21,668 bases of DNA from the NCBI GenBank assembly GCA_001579985.1, contig LRSR01006848.1, positions 1 through 21,668 on the forward strand, written 5' to 3'. Source of the DNA: Hypsibius dujardini. Lineage: Eukaryota; Tardigrada; Eutardigrada; Parachela; Hypsibiidae. The position numbers and the translations under genes are program-made. The notes beneath the pieces are model-generated. The model saw only the letters and a program-made list of their open reading frames with translations, was not told the origin of the DNA and did not search any database. Shown piece by piece: positions 19,101 through 21,668 of this stretch. The first letter of the stretch is position 1. The number at the start of each line of letters is the position of its first letter.

Positions 19101-21249
19101 TTGCCGGAGCGAAAGCGCCGTCCCTTTTTTCGGTCTGGATCGGTCGCCGAGATGGCGGCCATGCGGGTCAGGAGAAAGTCAGAGGCAGCAACGGCCATGT
19201 TGCGATCACTGACGTAGATCAGTTCAAACATCCGGTCGAGATCTGACTCCGCAAACAGTTCCGTTTGAGTTCTACGCAGACAGAGGAAACATTTTGTGGA
19301 TGAAATATAATTTGCAAGATACCAGTAATGAGTGAATGAATGTTTCCTTCACTAGTTTTCCCGACTCTCTGACTACATATCTCCTTCACTGAATCGGTCA
19401 GTTAGTTTTTGGTTAAATCTGGCGCTAGTTCGACAGTCCGCCACATTCGTCTTCCGAACGCTTAGCTGTCTCAGCTACTCCTGCGAGGTACTGTATGCGA
19501 ATGTACGTACGCCTGCTGCTGGTTGGCAGAGGCATCACGCATCACTTACTTGTCCAGGGCGCAGACAATTTTCACAGCCTTGACGCAACACTCCGGATCA
19601 GCGTCCGCAGTCATTTCCACAAATCGGTCCTTAAACTTGCTCGAAAACAGTTGCATCTGCTGCGTCAGATCTTCCTTCTCAACCAGTGGCAGGATGACAT
19701 TAAGAACTTTTCGGCGCACCGTAGCCTCCTTGTCGTTCAGAGTCCAGCCGAGATACTTCAGGTAAGAGTCGTCCACGAACCGGCTCGGATAGGTGATCAT
19801 CCATTCGCCCAGCTCCTCCATGCAGAGCTCCCGGACCGCCAGCAGTGAGTCGCGGTAGCGCTGCCCAAAGACAGACTTGAAGAGTTTGTCGAAGATAGAC
19901 TTAATGGATTCGGCGTTGCGGGTGTGTTGGTCAAATGTGTCCTGCAGTGTCTGCAGGCGTGGCTTGTTGGCCCGGTTTCGCTTCTTCTCCAGCTCCAGCT
20001 GACGTTCGTCTGACGCGATGGTCTCCTTCAGTTGCGCCTGGACCTCCACCAAGGATGTCATCATCTTGAGGGCTGGAGAACAAAAGCGAAAATGCCAGTT
20101 GCGGAAACTTAATTGGTTTCGATTGATTTGAAACACATCTTTGCAAGACCAGAGAGGAGAGGACCAGAAAAGTAATGCAAAACTGAACTGACCTCCCAGC
20201 GTGGCAGTGTGCCGAAATGCTCGAAATGCCGAGTCAGAGAGCTCGCTGAGGAGGCCGGTGAGGTTTTCCATCAGGTAGTCGTCAACTAGGATGGAGTCCT
20301 TGGTGTTCTTCACAAACAAGTCGAGAAACTTGCAGAAATCGCTGCGGAACTTGCGAAACTCCGGACCGGGTTTGATGATGGGATAGTCGTTGTTTTCCTG
20401 TATTAAAACAAAACAAAAACATGTTTTACCAGCACTCACCGGTTTTCAGCCAAACTTTCACAACGTCCTCAACGAAAATGGACAACAAAATATCTCAGAC
20501 GAATCGAAAACTTGAACGCAACGTGTCTTATCTCCACTAGGAAAAAATAACTAAAAATTCCTTACCTCATCGAATTTTCCAGTTAGCTGCTTAATCACTT
20601 CGGCATGATCCAAATTCGACATTGCAAATGTGATCTTCCCCTGACAGCCCGACGCATGAATAAAGAAGTTTGCCATCTCCAAGTATCCCCGCAGGCGATC
20701 ATTCTTGTACACCTCCGCCCATCCGTCCAGAATCTTGTCGACCGGCTCCTCACCCTGCCGCAGCGCAGCACTGAGATTCCGAATCTGGACATTATCCCCA
20801 GCCACCGAAGAGACCGGTGTCTTGCGGATTGCCTTCTTCCGTGAAATGACTGGTGTGCGAAAGGTGGCCGCCTTGTTGTTTCGTGGCTCGCGGGGAGCTT
20901 TCACCGCCGACAGCGTGACATTTTCCGGCTGGGCAGTCTCATTGACGCTAAATGTCGGGTCCGATTTGCGGTTGCGTCGACGTTTCCGCACCGGCGACTG
21001 CAGACTGTCCCGTCCGGCGTCACCGCCCCCGTCGGAAGTGTTGTCATCCGGTGTCGGGGGCGATTCCGGGGACGTCGGTGCGGCAATCAGCGCAGCAGTA
21101 GGAGCTGTCTTCGGGGTCTTCGGGCGCAGGGTCATACGTTCTGTTGCGACTGTCGCGGCTGCGCGCTTGGGCCGTCCGACAGGAGTTGCAGGAGTGCCAG
21201 TGGGCGTTCCGGTTGGAGCTTCGTCCGCTTCACTACATGAAAAGGCCAT
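16200..21249 (-). CDS. Cohesin subunit STAG/SA (Scc3 homologue), complete, 12 coding exons
   Basis: HEAT-repeat subunit of nuclear cohesin that binds the kleisin RAD21 and helps load and hold the ring on chromatin. Exons in transcript order: 20566-21249, 20193-20397, 19550-20072, 18794-19271, 18368-18523, 17733-18284, 17415-17549, 17199-17354, 17062-17106, 16763-16956, 16586-16705, 16200-16518. They sum to 3567 nt, or 1188 aa, against roughly 1250 in vertebrate STAG proteins. The N-terminal 140 residues are disordered, with GRPKR (25-29, AT-hook-like) and RKRRRNRK (about 88-95, probable nuclear signal). The STAG domain runs from about 190 (FFIHASGCQG, FRKFRSDFC, LSDSAFRAFRHTATLG). The conserved SCD block is at about 366-430 (YRDSLLAVRELCMEELGEW, SYLKYLGWTL). 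Later landmarks are AYLVDSL, HFITTLPP, PQYFDVDIY and LFFDVLSEFTSKL. The start ATG at 21249 is the first plausible one, but an upstream exon is not excluded. The acidic C-terminal tail is short. Confidence 0.95.
17604..17672. repeat. 27-bp tandem duplication with GACA words in STAG intron 6
   Basis: The word GACAGACAGTCAGGTAAGT occurs at 17604 and 17631, giving a 27-bp period, followed by a partial third copy. It lies in the intron at 17550-17732. Minor microsatellite-derived repeat. Confidence 0.9.
18642..18793. mobile_element. Fold-back element at the donor of STAG intron 4
   Basis: Bases 18642-18672 (GTACTGTATTTCCGCGATAG onward) are a perfect 31-bp reverse complement of 18763-18793. A further partly matched stretch (GTGGAACG with CGTTCCAT) follows inside, leaving a loop of about 50 bp. 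TA dinucleotides sit at 18643-18644 and 18791-18792, consistent with a TA-targeting MITE. The perfect repeat ends at 18793, which is the first base of STAG intron 4 on the minus strand (CAG|GTACTG). Confidence 0.85.
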
Positions 21250-21668
21250 TGAATTCTGCACATTTCGGGACTTCGGATATAACAGTTGGCCAAATCTACT
21301 GCGACATGGGAGAGTGGTTCTATTTATTTTATTGGTTCTATTGTATTTATTTTTGAATGTTTAGAACAAAGCCTTCGATTGAATACTGGTATGAACGAAA
21401 GGAGAAACCATCACTCGGGCATTCACACGCACACTTAAGGCGATGCATGTAGATGTGAAGTGTTTCGAATAGGGATGGCGAAAATAAAATAAAACAAGCT
21501 AAAACTTTTAGTTACTAATTTCTCGGCTTTAGTTTTTTTTAGTTGATTAAAAGTTTTAGTCATCAAAAATTTAACTGGAAAAAAAATCTAAAATTAGTTT
21601 AGTCCGATAAATTTTGGACTAAAACTAGACTAAAAGAACGGTTTAGTTACTAAAGGAAACTAAGCTCA
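21250..21668. other. Upstream region of STAG with AT-rich repetitive end
   Basis: The STAG promoter and 5' UTR are expected here, but no start site is identifiable. From about 21490 the sequence is AT-rich and repeats TTTAGT, CTAAAAC and TTAGTTACTAA on both strands, which looks like a degenerate repeat or transposon fragment running off the right edge. The word TTAGTTACTAA appears twice (about 21509 and 21644). I see no coding sequence. Confidence 0.55.

Noticed and set aside
21250-21261. STAG start at 21261 (GTG, four extra codons)
   Set aside because: GTG start is unlikely in an animal gene; the first ATG in the frame is at 21249.

Overview
The window is animal nuclear DNA. It holds interrupted protein genes with GT-AG introns of roughly 60 bp to 1 kb, no operon layout, and many intronic microsatellites and fold-back repeats. 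The encoded proteins are clearly metazoan: class I aldolase, phosphatidylinositol 4-kinase alpha and a STAG/SA cohesin subunit. Dense genes with mostly short introns suggest a small-genome invertebrate. A tardigrade or another ecdysozoan is my guess; nothing in the sequence proves it. I joined exons by hand from splice signals, reading-frame phase and remembered family conservation, and all three multi-exon models keep frame throughout.

Layout. (1) 1-2775, minus strand: fructose-bisphosphate aldolase, six exons seen, with the C-terminus cut off by the left edge. Its introns carry a 15-copy 23-bp minisatellite and a MITE-like element with perfect 23-bp inverted ends. (2) 2776-3315: a divergent intergenic region of 540 bp with a GGTC/GGCC run, which must hold the promoters of both flanking genes. 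(3) 3316-12959, plus strand: a complete PI4KA gene in 23 coding exons (2110 aa). Its introns hold a four-copy 80-bp satellite, two large fold-back elements, and two complementary tetranucleotide tracts flanking the catalytic-loop exon. (4) 12960-13779: intergenic, with an alternating purine-pyrimidine repeat. (5) 13780-15669, plus strand: an intronless gene for a 629-aa secreted, Pro/Gln/Ser/Tyr-rich protein with no cysteine or tryptophan in its mature part. I do not recognise its family. (6) 15670-16199: a short convergent intergenic region. (7) 16200-21249, minus strand: a complete STAG/SA cohesin gene in 12 coding exons (1188 aa). (8) 21250-21668: its upstream region, ending in AT-rich repetitive sequence.

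The genes do not form a pathway. Aldolase is glycolytic, PI4KA makes plasma-membrane PI4P, STAG is part of the cohesin ring, and the fourth product is probably extracellular. I see no clear new multi-gene system. The most interesting points are the orphan secreted protein, a fold-back element whose inverted repeat ends exactly at a STAG splice donor, a STAG intron that stays open in frame until its own acceptor TAG, and the complementary repeats around the PI4KA catalytic exon.
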